A DNA stretch of 10,304 nucleotides from Candidatus Hydrogenedentota bacterium (GCA_903922535.1 CAIXUF010000855.1:1-10304), one strand, 5' to 3'; shown: positions 1 to 7,307, counted from the first letter of the stretch. Translations and numbers: made by a program. Notes: generated by a model not told the origin, from the letters alone.

Positions 1-548
1 GGTATTTGCGAGATCATCACCGGCGACAGCAGGGTGGCGACGAGTCCGGCCAGGCTCAGGATTCTTCCCATTCCCAACCGGAAAATGCCGTAGAGAATCA
101 CCGCCACAATCCCGTTGAACAACGCCAGCAGCACGTTGAGCGCCTGCCATGATATTCCGAAAATCCGCCACGTGATCCCCATGGCCAGAAGCAGCAGGTA
201 ACGGTCCTGATAGAACTTGCCGGCAAACGGCAGCACAACAAAGTCGGGCGGTATCTGGTTTGGGTCAAACGTCATGGCGCGTTTGGTCATGAAGTCTTCC
301 ATGGCGGGAATGTCCGGGCCGTCACACAGGCCGTAGCCGCTGGCAAACAACACAGCGGGGCGGATCATTCCGGAAAGGGCGTACTCCGGCTCCCCGGAGG
401 TGATATTGAAGGCGGTGAAGTACCCCCACGTGGCCCCGGTGGTGATCAAGAAGACTGCGAGAACCCACATGCAGTCCGCCGAAAAGAGCGCGTCTTTGCG
501 AACCGCCTCCCCTCCGGGGACTTGTTTCTGTTTCCTCAACCAGAGCAT
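1..548 (-). CDS. Polytopic membrane protein, GT-C glycosyltransferase-like, N-terminal part (runs off left edge)
   Basis: Reading leftwards from the ATG at 548 gives 182 codons without a stop, up to the window edge. A short basic N-terminus (LRKQKQ) is followed by a hydrophobic segment at about residues 27-48. A polar, probably extracytoplasmic loop (about 50-115) with many Pro and acidic residues comes next, then closely spaced hydrophobic segments at about 117-132, 135-156 and 163-182. One membrane helix, a large outer loop and then many helices is the usual topology of GT-C enzymes that use lipid-linked sugars. The loop end (YQDRYLLL) and the segment WRIFGISWQAL resemble uncharacterised GT-C-like proteins I remember from environmental bacteria, but no catalytic motif is certain. 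An in-frame TAA lies upstream at 603-601 and 548 is the first ATG. The Shine-Dalgarno is poor, so the ATG at residue 27 is possible. The gene is transcribed divergently from the operon and has its own promoter (599-627). Confidence 0.72.
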   Translation of the reverse strand, partial: MLWLRKQKQVPGGEAVRKDALFSADCMWVLAVFLITTGATWGYFTAFNITSGEPEYALSGMIRPAVLFASGYGLCDGPDIPAMEDFMTKRAMTFDPNQIPPDFVVLPFAGKFYQDRYLLLLAMGITWRIFGISWQALNVLLALFNGIVAVILYGIFRLGMGRILSLAGLVATLLSPVMISQI

Positions 549-598
549 GCTGTTTTGAAACTCGGAGTTTGGCCGCCGCGCCTTACGTCGTGAGGGCG

Positions 599-627
599 AT
601 TATACAATCGCCATTTCAGTGGATCAA
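599..627 (-). promoter_or_regulatory. Sigma70-type promoter for the leftward membrane protein gene
   Basis: On the minus strand a perfect -10 box TATAAT lies at 604-599. A -35 like hexamer TTGATC (four of six consensus positions) lies at 627-622. The spacer is exactly 17 bases. Transcription would start near 592, leaving an untranslated leader of roughly 44 bases before the ATG at 548. This is the best promoter match I found in the window. Confidence 0.6.
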
Positions 628-799
628 GCTTGTGAGCCGGAAAGCTCAAGGCGGAAGAAGGGGCGGCTTCTGAAGACTCGTTTCCAGCGGCAATCAAGGG
701 CTTGCGGCGGCTTTGCCTCTCTCTTTTCCAATCGCCGAACGCCTTGCCAAGAAGAGCGCCTGCGGTTCCGCACAGGCCTGACAGCAAGGATTCTGCAGA

Positions 800-828
800 T
801 CGCAACGACCCTTGGGACGTGCTATGAT
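800..828 (+). promoter_or_regulatory. Putative extended -10 promoter for the polysaccharide operon
   Basis: TATGAT at 823-828 is preceded by TGC (820-822), giving an extended -10 element. The hexamer 17 bases upstream (TCGCAA, 800-805) matches the -35 consensus at only three positions, as is common for extended -10 promoters. Transcription would begin near 835, about 57 bases before the ATG at 892. It is the only plausible promoter I found for the twelve rightward genes. Confidence 0.4.
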
Positions 829-877
829 AACGCATGACAATGAGGAAGAGGCGCTCACTCTTTTTGAAAAGGAAAGC

Positions 878-882
878 AGGAA
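878..882 (+). promoter_or_regulatory. Ribosome binding site AGGAA deciding the ATG start at 892
   Basis: AGGAA ends nine bases before ATG 892. A TTG codon directly in front (889) is also in frame, but the ATG is the natural start and has the better spacing. Confidence 0.55.
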
Positions 883-891
883 TCTGGCTTG

Positions 892-2118
892 ATGACTGAC
901 GACAAGCCCGAGAGACGTTTCTCCGTCAAGAAGACCATTGTGTACTCGCTCCTGCCGCTGGTCTTCCTGTTGTGCGTGCTGGAGGTCATGGCACGCGTGG
1001 CCGAAACATGGCGGCCTTCCATCCCCACGGACATTGGTTTGGGGTTCACGCCGGAAAGCCGCCTGTTTGTGCCGGACAAGAGCCGCGCGGGATGCCTGGT
1101 GACCAATCCGAACAAGGCTGTCTCGACCACCCGCGTTCAATCGCTGTTCAAGCTTGTTTCCTCCGACGTGTGGACAACGCCTTTCCGTTGGCAGAGATTC
1201 CCCCTGGCCAAACCGGAGAAGACATTCCGCATATTCTTCCTGGGTGAATCCTCGGTGAACTACGCCCAGAAGCAGATTCAAAGCATGGCGCGCCGTCTGG
1301 AAAAGCGCTTTCCGCAGTTCGAGGCAATTGAAGTAATCAACTGCGGCGGCTGTGCCTATGGCAGTCATCGCCTGGTTTTTGTCCTGTCGGAGGTCCTGCA
1401 GTATGAACCGGACGCGATATTCCTGTACCTGGGCCACAATGAATTTGAGGAGCAGGAACAACTTCGCTTCGCGGATTTGAACAGCGTGCCGCTGCAAAAA
1501 CTGGTGTCGCAGTCGGCTTTCCTGCGCACGGTCCGGGATCGGCTGGCCCTGTTTCAGTTGCAGCGGATATACGACAGGCGCAACCAGCAAATCATGGGCC
1601 AGACCGTTGTCCCGTGGCAGGACCGGCATCTTTCCCGGGAACAAGTCACGGAGCGCATGAACGCATTTCAGGCCAACATTGAACAAATGGTCCAAATGAC
1701 GCGTGCGTGCAACGTGCCCCTTGTTATGGGCTCGATACCGTCAAATCTCATGAAACCCGAGCTTGTCCCGCCGGACAAGGAGCGCTATGCCGCCGAGGCG
1801 CTCCCCAAGTTTGCGGCGGGTGACTACGAGGCAGGCAAGAGGGCGGCCCAGGACATTCTAATGTGGGCTTCGCGCCACCAGTCATCCGACCTCGAAAACA
1901 GATGTCTGCGCGACGCGGCCCGGAAATGGGGCGTGCCCTTTGCGGATGTCGAGAACAGGGTTGTCGAGGCCGAGCCGCACCACGTTCCCGGGGAGACCCT
2001 GTTTGCGGATCATTGCCACCTGAACGGAGCGGGAAACGATATTCTTGCCTCGGCGTATGAAGAAAAGGCGGCCGAACTGCTCGAAGGCGCGAAACCGGGC
2101 CTGGTTCATTCGGAGTGA
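892..2118 (+). CDS. Membrane-anchored SGNH/GDSL-family hydrolase
   Basis: The protein has 408 residues. A basic N-terminus (RRFSVKK) precedes a single membrane anchor at about residues 14-33, so the rest should lie outside the cytoplasmic membrane. The SGNH blocks are in order: block I LGESS with candidate nucleophile Ser120 (GES instead of the usual GDS), a Gly block around NCGGCAYG (150-157), block III GHNEFEE with Asn183, and block V DHCH with Asp373 and His376. Members of this superfamily are esterases or acyltransferases; in polysaccharide loci they often add or remove O-acetyl groups. Residues about 285-325 look alpha-helical and may be a helical insertion. It is the first gene of the rightward operon and ends four bases before the HAD gene. 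The superfamily assignment is firm, but substrate and direction (transfer or hydrolysis) are unknown. A second SGNH-type protein begins at 10017. Confidence 0.85.
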   Translation: MTDDKPERRFSVKKTIVYSLLPLVFLLCVLEVMARVAETWRPSIPTDIGLGFTPESRLFVPDKSRAGCLVTNPNKAVSTTRVQSLFKLVSSDVWTTPFRWQRFPLAKPEKTFRIFFLGESSVNYAQKQIQSMARRLEKRFPQFEAIEVINCGGCAYGSHRLVFVLSEVLQYEPDAIFLYLGHNEFEEQEQLRFADLNSVPLQKLVSQSAFLRTVRDRLALFQLQRIYDRRNQQIMGQTVVPWQDRHLSREQVTERMNAFQANIEQMVQMTRACNVPLVMGSIPSNLMKPELVPPDKERYAAEALPKFAAGDYEAGKRAAQDILMWASRHQSSDLENRCLRDAARKWGVPFADVENRVVEAEPHHVPGETLFADHCHLNGAGNDILASAYEEKAAELLEGAKPGLVHSE

Positions 2119-2122
2119 AGCC

Positions 2123-2782
2123 ATGGCGGTCCATCAAGAACATAACCGCGAGGCAGCCTGTGTGGTGGGCGTGGATTTTGACAACACGCTGGTGTCGTAC
2201 GAGAGGGCGCTGCGGCGCTGTGTCGAGGCGCTGCGGCTCCCCATTCCGGCAGACGCCACCAGCAAGCGCGCCATTCGCGACCGCATCCGTCTGATGCCGG
2301 ACGGCGAGGCAACCTGGCAGCGGGTGCAGGCGCACATCTACGGGGACGGCATGAGGGACGCCGAACTGATGCCCGGCGCGCGCGCGTTTCTGGATGATTG
2401 CGCCAAACGCGGCATTCCCTTGCATGTCGTCAGCCACAAAACGGAATTCGCAACGGCCCGGCCCGGGGGGCCGAATCTGCGGGATGCGGCGCTTTCATGG
2501 ATTCGGCAACAGGGGCTTCTCGACGGGCGGGCGGTTCTGACGCAAGACCATATTCATTTTGAGGCCACGCGGGCGGGAAAGATCGACCGGCTTTGCCGTT
2601 TGGCCTGCACCCATTTCATCGACGATCTTGAGGAGACGTTCCTGGAGGAGTCGTTCCCCGCCGGGGTCGTGAAGATACTCTTTGACCCGGGAAAAACCGG
2701 TCTTCCGCGGCAGGGTTGGCTTCAGTTCGATTCCTGGGCGGCCATCAACGCCCATTTCGCCGGGGCTTGCCGGCATGTTTGA
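2123..2782 (+). CDS. HAD-superfamily hydrolase (probable small-molecule phosphatase)
   Basis: The protein has 219 residues and no signal peptide, so it is cytosolic. All four HAD motifs are visible: motif I VDFDNTL with nucleophile Asp18 and acid/base Asp20, motif II Ser104 in HVVSHK, motif III Lys153 (RAGKIDRL), and motif IV Asp167-Asp168 (HFIDDLEE). The region between motifs I and II (about 26-85) is mostly helical, as expected for a small C1 cap. Such enzymes dephosphorylate sugar phosphates and similar compounds. The ATG at 2123 is preceded by GGAG at 2112-2115 with seven bases between; the frame stays open upstream into the previous gene, but no earlier start is as well supported. Its end overlaps the following kinase gene by eight bases, so the two are probably translationally coupled. 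Inference: it acts on a phosphorylated intermediate of the sugar pathway encoded downstream. Confidence 0.85.
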   Translation: MAVHQEHNREAACVVGVDFDNTLVSYERALRRCVEALRLPIPADATSKRAIRDRIRLMPDGEATWQRVQAHIYGDGMRDAELMPGARAFLDDCAKRGIPLHVVSHKTEFATARPGGPNLRDAALSWIRQQGLLDGRAVLTQDHIHFEATRAGKIDRLCRLACTHFIDDLEETFLEESFPAGVVKILFDPGKTGLPRQGWLQFDSWAAINAHFAGACRHV

Positions 2783-3812
2783 GAACACCGACATAACTTC
2801 GACTGTTGCCGCCCTGCTCGGGAGACCCGTGGCGGCAGCGCACCGCATCTTTGCGGGGCGAAACAGCCGTGTCTATCGCGTCTGCTGCGAGGACGGCTCC
2901 ACGTACGCGGTGAAGCATTACGAAGCCGGTTCCCATGCGGAACGGCTGGAGGTCGAATTCTCCGCGTTGCGCTTCCTGCAGTCGTACGGATTTGTCCAAA
3001 CGCCGCAGGCCGTCGCGCTGGACAAGGCACACGGCATCGGCGTCTATGAGCACATCGAAGGCTCATCGCCCTGCACGCCGCTGGGTGCGGCTGACATGGA
3101 CGCCGTGCAGGAGTTCATGCTTCGACTAGATGAATTGGCCGAATCGGCTCCGGACGGATGGCAAAAGCCCGCGGCGGAGGCCTGTTTTTCCCTGCGGGAC
3201 GTCGTCCTGAACATTGAGACTCGCTTAGAGCCGCTGAGGAATGCCGCCGGGGACGGGCCGCTCCGGGAGGAACTGCATGAGTTTGTCCGGGCGGACATTG
3301 AACCGTTGCTGGCCTCGGTCGTGCGCTGGGGCGGGGAAAGGCTTGCCCGCACCGGTGCGTCCATGGACGAGACGCTTCCGTTGGAGGCGCGCACGCTCAG
3401 TTCTTCGGATTTCGGCTTTCACAACGCGGTGCGCAGACCGGACTCCTCGCTTGTGTTCCTGGACTTTGAGTACTTCGGATGGGATGATCCCGCCAAGACG
3501 ATTTCGGACTTTTTGCTCCATCCCGCAATGGCGCTGAGCGACGACATGAAGCGGCGTTTTGTTGCGGGGCTTTGCGGCTCCCTTCGCGGGCGGACGCCGC
3601 TGGTCAAACGTCTTCCTGTGGCGTATGCGCTCTTTGGCATCAAATGGTGTACGATTCTACTGAACGAGTTCGTGCCCGCGCATTTCGACAGGCGCGTGTT
3701 CGCCGGCGATTCGCGCGCCCGTGAGGATGTTCTGGCGGGACAACTCGCGAAAGCCAAAGTCCTGTGCGCCCGAATCGCGGGAACCCATGAGGATTTCCCC
3801 TACTTTGAATGA
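2775..3812 (+). CDS. APH-fold phosphotransferase (kinase) with altered catalytic-loop motif
   Basis: The protein has 345 residues and the fold of aminoglycoside phosphotransferases and choline kinases. A nucleotide-binding loop at 27-36 (AGRNSRVYRV) is followed by the ATP-binding Lys47 (YAVKHY). The catalytic loop reads SSDFGFHN (210-217): catalytic Asp212 and metal-binding Asn217 are kept at the right spacing, but the usual His two residues before the Asp is Ser210. The second metal-binding Asp is Asp230 in FLDFEYFGWDDP. I recall the SDFGFHN form from kinase-like proteins of polysaccharide loci rather than from antibiotic-resistance enzymes. The probable job is phosphorylation of a sugar or polyol hydroxyl. 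The ATG at 2775 overlaps the stop of the HAD gene (ATGTTTGA), and the 3' end overlaps the transketolase gene by 26 bases. Fold is secure, substrate unknown. Confidence 0.82.
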   Translation: MFENTDITSTVAALLGRPVAAAHRIFAGRNSRVYRVCCEDGSTYAVKHYEAGSHAERLEVEFSALRFLQSYGFVQTPQAVALDKAHGIGVYEHIEGSSPCTPLGAADMDAVQEFMLRLDELAESAPDGWQKPAAEACFSLRDVVLNIETRLEPLRNAAGDGPLREELHEFVRADIEPLLASVVRWGGERLARTGASMDETLPLEARTLSSSDFGFHNAVRRPDSSLVFLDFEYFGWDDPAKTISDFLLHPAMALSDDMKRRFVAGLCGSLRGRTPLVKRLPVAYALFGIKWCTILLNEFVPAHFDRRVFAGDSRAREDVLAGQLAKAKVLCARIAGTHEDFPYFE

Positions 3813-4641
3813 AGGCCCGGAACTGAAACCCGCCGTGCTCGACGAGCGATCGCTTGCCCTGCGCCGGATAATCGTCGACATGCTGCGCCACAGCCGCCGC
3901 GGGCATGTGGGCGCGGCGTTTTCACTGGTTGAGATGCTGCGCGTTCTCTATGACGACGTTTTGCGTTTCGATGCCGGCCGTCCCGATTGGCCGGAGCGGG
4001 ACCGCCTGATCCTCAGCAAGGGCCACGGATGCCTCGCGCTGTACGCGATTCTCGCCGACAAGGCGTTTTTTCCGGAGTATGAGATGGAGCGGTTCTGCCG
4101 CTTCGACGGGATTCTCGGCGGACACCCGGACGGACGGAAAATCCCCGGCGTGGAGATATCCACGGGAAGCCTGGGGCACGGCCCGTCCATCGGGATTGGC
4201 ATGGCGCTGCACGCCCGGATTGCCAAGGCCGCGCAGCGCGTGTTCGTCATTCTGGGCGACGGGGAATGCGACGAGGGTTCGGTGTGGGAAGCCGCGATGA
4301 CCGCGGCGAAGCACGGGCTGGACCACCTGACGTTCCTCGTGGACTACAACAAGATGCAGTCCTATGCCAGCACGCGCGTGGTTCAGGACCTCGAACCCTT
4401 CGCGGACAAATGGCGCAGCTTCGGTTTCGGCGTCCTGGAATGCGACGGCCATGACGTGGCGGCGCTGCGGCAGGGACTGGGCCGCCTTCCCGTGACGCCC
4501 GGCCGCCCGAGCGCCGTCATCTGCCACACCGTCAAGGGCAAAGGCGCGCCGTGCGCGGAAAACAATGCGCTTTGGCATCACAAGAACCGGATGACCGACG
4601 AGGAAATCGCCGGGCTCTACCGCGCGCTGGAGTGTCCGTGA
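3787..4641 (+). CDS. Transketolase-like enzyme, N-terminal (ThDP pyrophosphate-binding) subunit
   Basis: The protein has 284 residues and corresponds to the first domain of transketolase. It carries the thiamine-diphosphate motif: GDGE at 157-160 and Asn188 (DYNKMQS), giving Asp158 and Asn188 as metal ligands. Also present are GHVG at 39-42 (canonical transketolases have GHPG), SKGHG with His80, and a glycine-rich segment STGSLGHGPSIG at 125-136. With the next gene it forms a complete split transketolase. Canonical transketolases move a two-carbon ketol unit between sugar phosphates. The sequence looks like the divergent transketolases found in O-antigen and capsule loci, not the housekeeping enzyme. 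The ATG at 3787 lies inside the end of the kinase gene, with GGGA only four bases ahead; in-frame starts at 3721 (GTG), 3727 (ATG) and 3835 (GTG) cannot be excluded. The one-base overlap with the next gene fits equal production of the two subunits. Confidence 0.88.
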   Translation: MRISPTLNEGPELKPAVLDERSLALRRIIVDMLRHSRRGHVGAAFSLVEMLRVLYDDVLRFDAGRPDWPERDRLILSKGHGCLALYAILADKAFFPEYEMERFCRFDGILGGHPDGRKIPGVEISTGSLGHGPSIGIGMALHARIAKAAQRVFVILGDGECDEGSVWEAAMTAAKHGLDHLTFLVDYNKMQSYASTRVVQDLEPFADKWRSFGFGVLECDGHDVAALRQGLGRLPVTPGRPSAVICHTVKGKGAPCAENNALWHHKNRMTDEEIAGLYRALECP

Positions 4642-5579
4642 TGCGCAAGACCGCCCTGGAAATGGTCTACGATTTCGCCAAACAGGATGAGCGCATCGTG
4701 TTCATCGGCTCGGACCTGAGCCAGGGAACGCTGGAGCGTTTCCGTAAAGAAATGCCGGACCGGTTCTTCATGGAGGGCGTTTGTGAGGCCAACATCATCG
4801 GCATGGCGGCGGGGCTGGCGGCCGAAGGACGGATTGTCTACGTCAACACGCTGGCCGTGTTTCTGACGCGCCGCGCCTACGAGCAGATCGCGCTGGACCT
4901 GTGCCTGCACAACCTTAACGTCCGTCTGATCGGCAACGGCGGCGGGCTCGTGTACGCGCCGCTGGGCCCCACGCATCTGGCCATAGAAGACTTTGCCCTC
5001 ATGCGCGCCGTTCCCAACATGACGATACTCGCGCCCGCGGACGCGGACGAGATGCGGCGTTTCATGCCGCTCACGGTCGATCATCAAGGGCCGGTATACA
5101 TCCGCCTCGGCAAGGGAAACGAAGCCATCGTCACGCCCGAAGACGAGGATGCCGTAATCGGCAAGGCTGTTCCGATCAGAAATGGAGCCGACGTGCTTCT
5201 GGTCAGCACCGGGGTAACGCTGGGGATTGCCCGGGAAGCCGCGGCCCGGCTGTCGCAGGCCGGCTGCGAAGCCGCGATCCTGCATTGCCCCACAGTCAAG
5301 CCCATCGACGCGGAAGCCATCCTTGCCGCCGCAGGCCAAGTTCCTTTCATCATTACCCTGGAGGAGCACGTCCGGACCGGCGGGCTCGGCAGTGCCGTGG
5401 CGGAACTCGTTGCCGAAACGCAGTGGGACCGGCCCAAGCGGGTCATTCGCCTTGCGCTGCCCGACGCGTTCACCGACAAGTACGGTTCGCAGGCGGAATT
5501 GCTGGAACTCGCGGGACTCACGCCGGAACAGGTGGTTTCGACTGCGCGCTCGCTGCGCGGGGAGTCCGCGCGTGGGTAG
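4641..5579 (+). CDS. Transketolase-like enzyme, C-terminal (pyrimidine-binding) subunit
   Basis: The protein has 312 residues and covers the pyrimidine-binding domain and the C-terminal transketolase domain. The catalytic Glu that activates the ThDP aminopyrimidine is Glu49 in EGVCEANI (canonical enzymes read GVREHAM here). A Gly-rich stretch ending in LGPTH is followed by IEDFALMRAVPNM, a standard transketolase feature. The C-terminal domain (from about residue 180: ADVLLVSTGVTL, then FIITLEEH and GGLGSAVAELV) is of the type shared by transketolase, DXP synthase and 2-oxoacid dehydrogenase beta subunits. ATG 4641 shares one base with the preceding stop (TGATG), so it should be made in step with the N-terminal subunit and join it in a heterotetramer; the quaternary structure is an inference from split homologues. 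No critical residue appears to be missing, so the pair is probably active. Confidence 0.88.
   Translation: MRKTALEMVYDFAKQDERIVFIGSDLSQGTLERFRKEMPDRFFMEGVCEANIIGMAAGLAAEGRIVYVNTLAVFLTRRAYEQIALDLCLHNLNVRLIGNGGGLVYAPLGPTHLAIEDFALMRAVPNMTILAPADADEMRRFMPLTVDHQGPVYIRLGKGNEAIVTPEDEDAVIGKAVPIRNGADVLLVSTGVTLGIAREAAARLSQAGCEAAILHCPTVKPIDAEAILAAAGQVPFIITLEEHVRTGGLGSAVAELVAETQWDRPKRVIRLALPDAFTDKYGSQAELLELAGLTPEQVVSTARSLRGESARG
5559..5564 (+). promoter_or_regulatory. Ribosome binding site GGGGAG supporting the GTG start at 5572
   Basis: GGGGAG lies inside the end of the transketolase C-subunit gene, with seven bases between it and GTG 5572. It decides the start of the methyltransferase, whose open frame otherwise extends far upstream. 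Confidence 0.6.
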
Positions 5580-6234
5580 GCTGCTCGAAATCATCACGCC
5601 GCTGCACACGCGCACCCGCCGGGATTACCTGGGCCGCATGACGGACGACAAGGTCCATTGCAGCCATATTGCGCGGGAGTACGGCCGGGATTTCTGGGAC
5701 GGCGACCGGCGCTATGGCTACGGCGGGTACCGGTATGACGGGCGTTGGGCACCGGTTGCCCGCGCATTGGCCGACGCCTATGATCTTCCCGGCGATGCCT
5801 GCATCCTTGATGTCGGCTGTGGCAAGGCGCATCTGCTGTATGAACTGGGCCAAATCCTTCCGGATGCGACAGTCACCGGATTCGACGTGTCGGGCTACGC
5901 GGTCGAGCACGGCAAGGAAGAGATCCGCGACAGGCTGTTCGTCCACAAAGCGGAAGATCCTCATCCCTTCGAGGACAACCATTTTGACCTGGTCATCTCG
6001 CTCATGACGCTGCACAATCTCGGGCTTCCGGCACTGGAACGGGCGCTGGCCGAGATTGAGCGCGTCGGGAAGAACAAGTTCATCGCCGTGGAGAGCTACC
6101 GCACAGTGGAGGAACTTTTCAACCTCCAGTGTTGGGCGCTGACCTGCGAGAGTTTTCTGCGCCCGGAGGAATGGGTGTGGCTGTTTGATCGGGTTGGCTA
6201 CACGGGCGATTACGAGTTCGCCTTTTTCGACTGA
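5572..6234 (+). CDS. Class I SAM-dependent methyltransferase
   Basis: The protein has 220 residues, starts at GTG, and is cytosolic. The Rossmann-fold motifs are clear: motif I ILDVGCGKAHLL from residue 78, the post-I acidic strand VTGFDVSGYAVEHG, and motif IV region FDLVISLMTLHNL. The region in front (about 18-60) is unusual: an aromatic and charged segment with REYGRDFWDGDRRYGYGGY at 35-53, which I recall as a hallmark of methyltransferases encoded beside transketolase and radical SAM genes in polysaccharide loci. This segment may bind the acceptor. The gene overlaps the transketolase C-subunit gene by eight bases, and eight bases separate its stop from the radical SAM gene. The likely reaction is methylation of a sugar or related intermediate. 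The acceptor atom (O, N or C) cannot be told from the sequence. Another ATG (residue 23) exists, but starting there would lose part of the conserved-looking N-terminus. Confidence 0.83.
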   Translation: MGRLLEIITPLHTRTRRDYLGRMTDDKVHCSHIAREYGRDFWDGDRRYGYGGYRYDGRWAPVARALADAYDLPGDACILDVGCGKAHLLYELGQILPDATVTGFDVSGYAVEHGKEEIRDRLFVHKAEDPHPFEDNHFDLVISLMTLHNLGLPALERALAEIERVGKNKFIAVESYRTVEELFNLQCWALTCESFLRPEEWVWLFDRVGYTGDYEFAFFD

Positions 6235-6242
6235 GGGCAGGC

Positions 6243-7307
6243 ATGCGCTACTCACGAATGAAGATATTCCACTATCCGGAAAAACTGGCCTCGCTGCCGG
6301 AGGCGGGCGGGACAACACTGCCCCCGCTGCACCTCCGCATCAAGCCGACCAATGTGTGCGGGCACCGGTGCCGGTATTGCTCGTACCGCAATCCGGGGCT
6401 GCAACTGGGCAGCGGCATGGAGCGCGGCGACTCCATTCCCCGGGACCGGATCCTGGAGATCATGGACGACGTTGTGACCATGGGGGTGCGCGCGGTGACC
6501 TTCAGCGGCGGGGGCGACCCGTTCTGTTACCCGTATCTGGGGGAGGCCGCGGAGCGGCTTGCCGCATCGCCGGTGCGCTTTGCCGCACTGACCAACGGCG
6601 CCCGTCTCGAGGGTGATGCGGCGGCGATCTTCGCGCGGTCGGCGAGTTGGGTGCGCATCTCCCTGGACGGCTGGGACGCCGCGAGTTATGCGCGGTACCG
6701 GGGCGTGTCCGAAACGGAATTCGGGCGGGTCCTGGAGAACATGCGCAGGTTTCGCGGGTTGGGCGGAGGCTGTCATCTCGGCGTGAGCCTGATTATCGAC
6801 CATGAAAACGCCCCGCACGTGCATGAACTCATCGGGCTGGTCCGGAGCGCCGGGGCGGACAGCGTCAAAGTCTCCCCCTGTGTGGTCAGCGACGACGCGG
6901 TGAAGGCCAACGCCTATCATGAGCCGTTCTACGAACAGGTGGTGGCGCAGGTGGAGGCGGCGCGCAGGGACACGGCATCGGATGCGTTTGAGATTCACAG
7001 CGTCTATCACCCGCATGAAACGGCTTTTGACAAAGCGTACGGGTGGTGTCCCTATGTGCAGATCCTGACGGTGATCGGCGCGGATCTGGGTGTGTACGCC
7101 TGCCAGGACAAGGCCTACAACCGGGAAACGGGACTTCTGGGCAGTCTCGAACACATGCGCTTTCGGGATTTCTGGTTGAGCCACCGGGAGAAGTTCTTCA
7201 CCATCCATCCCTCGCGGGACTGCAATCATCATTGCGTGGCGGACGGAAAGAATTGCCTTGTGCTGGACTATCTGGATGCGGGCGGCGAACATGGCGAATT
7301 TGTCTGA
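6243..7307 (+). CDS. Radical SAM enzyme with SPASM-like cysteine-rich C-terminus
   Basis: The protein has 354 residues. The radical SAM cluster motif is Cys39-x3-Cys43-x2-Cys46 (CGHRCRYC), preceded by RIKPTNV and followed by the SAM-binding motif GGGDP at 89-93. The TIM-barrel core continues through ISLDGWD and GVSLIID. The C-terminal third contributes five more cysteines: 269, 287, 327, 331 and 338 (CNHHC followed by C). These probably bind an auxiliary iron-sulfur cluster as in SPASM or Twitch domains. The enzyme would cleave SAM to a 5'-deoxyadenosyl radical and act on an unreactive C-H bond. ATG 6243 is preceded by GAGGG (6233-6237) five bases away. A second ATG at 6258 gives MKIFHYPEKL, which is how I remember homologues beginning, but it lacks a ribosome binding site. 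The 3' end overlaps the SDR gene by 17 bases. No peptide precursor gene is nearby, so a sugar-type substrate is more likely than a peptide. This is inferred. Confidence 0.85.
   Translation: MRYSRMKIFHYPEKLASLPEAGGTTLPPLHLRIKPTNVCGHRCRYCSYRNPGLQLGSGMERGDSIPRDRILEIMDDVVTMGVRAVTFSGGGDPFCYPYLGEAAERLAASPVRFAALTNGARLEGDAAAIFARSASWVRISLDGWDAASYARYRGVSETEFGRVLENMRRFRGLGGGCHLGVSLIIDHENAPHVHELIGLVRSAGADSVKVSPCVVSDDAVKANAYHEPFYEQVVAQVEAARRDTASDAFEIHSVYHPHETAFDKAYGWCPYVQILTVIGADLGVYACQDKAYNRETGLLGSLEHMRFRDFWLSHREKFFTIHPSRDCNHHCVADGKNCLVLDYLDAGGEHGEFV

Larger units (their letters stand above)
549..891. other. Divergent intergenic region (343 bp)
   Basis: This is the only long stretch without a convincing gene. 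It separates the leftward membrane protein from the rightward operon and holds the two outward-facing promoters described separately. A small inverted repeat, TGAGC (633-637) with GCTCA (644-648) and a six-base loop, lies just upstream of the leftward -35 box; it is short and may be chance. An open frame of 72 codons (619-837, GTG start) lacks a ribosome binding site and a protein-like composition, so I do not call it. The central part, about 650-800, shows nothing else I can identify. Confidence 0.6.

Noticed and set aside
633..648. Inverted repeat TGAGC-6-GCTCA as a regulatory operator or terminator
   Set aside because: The stem has only five base pairs and no T-run, and such repeats occur by chance in a region of this size; mentioned only as a weak possibility.
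758..777. GCCTG...CAGGC inverted repeat as a hairpin
   Set aside because: The stem is five pairs with an imperfect interior and no U-tract, so it does not support a terminator or RNA element.
619..837. 72-codon plus-strand open frame in the divergent intergenic region
   Set aside because: It has a GTG start, no ribosome binding site and no domain-like pattern, and it overlaps the promoter elements on both sides.
694..1695. 333-codon open frame on the minus strand opposite the first SGNH gene
   Set aside because: It is antisense to a gene with clear SGNH motifs and codon use; its translation has no recognisable domain and is a by-product of GC-rich codons.
2775..3812. Aminoglycoside-resistance gene
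   Set aside because: The fold is shared, but the catalytic loop is SSDFGFHN rather than HGDxxxxN and the gene sits between a HAD and a transketolase in a biosynthetic operon; a metabolic kinase is far more likely.
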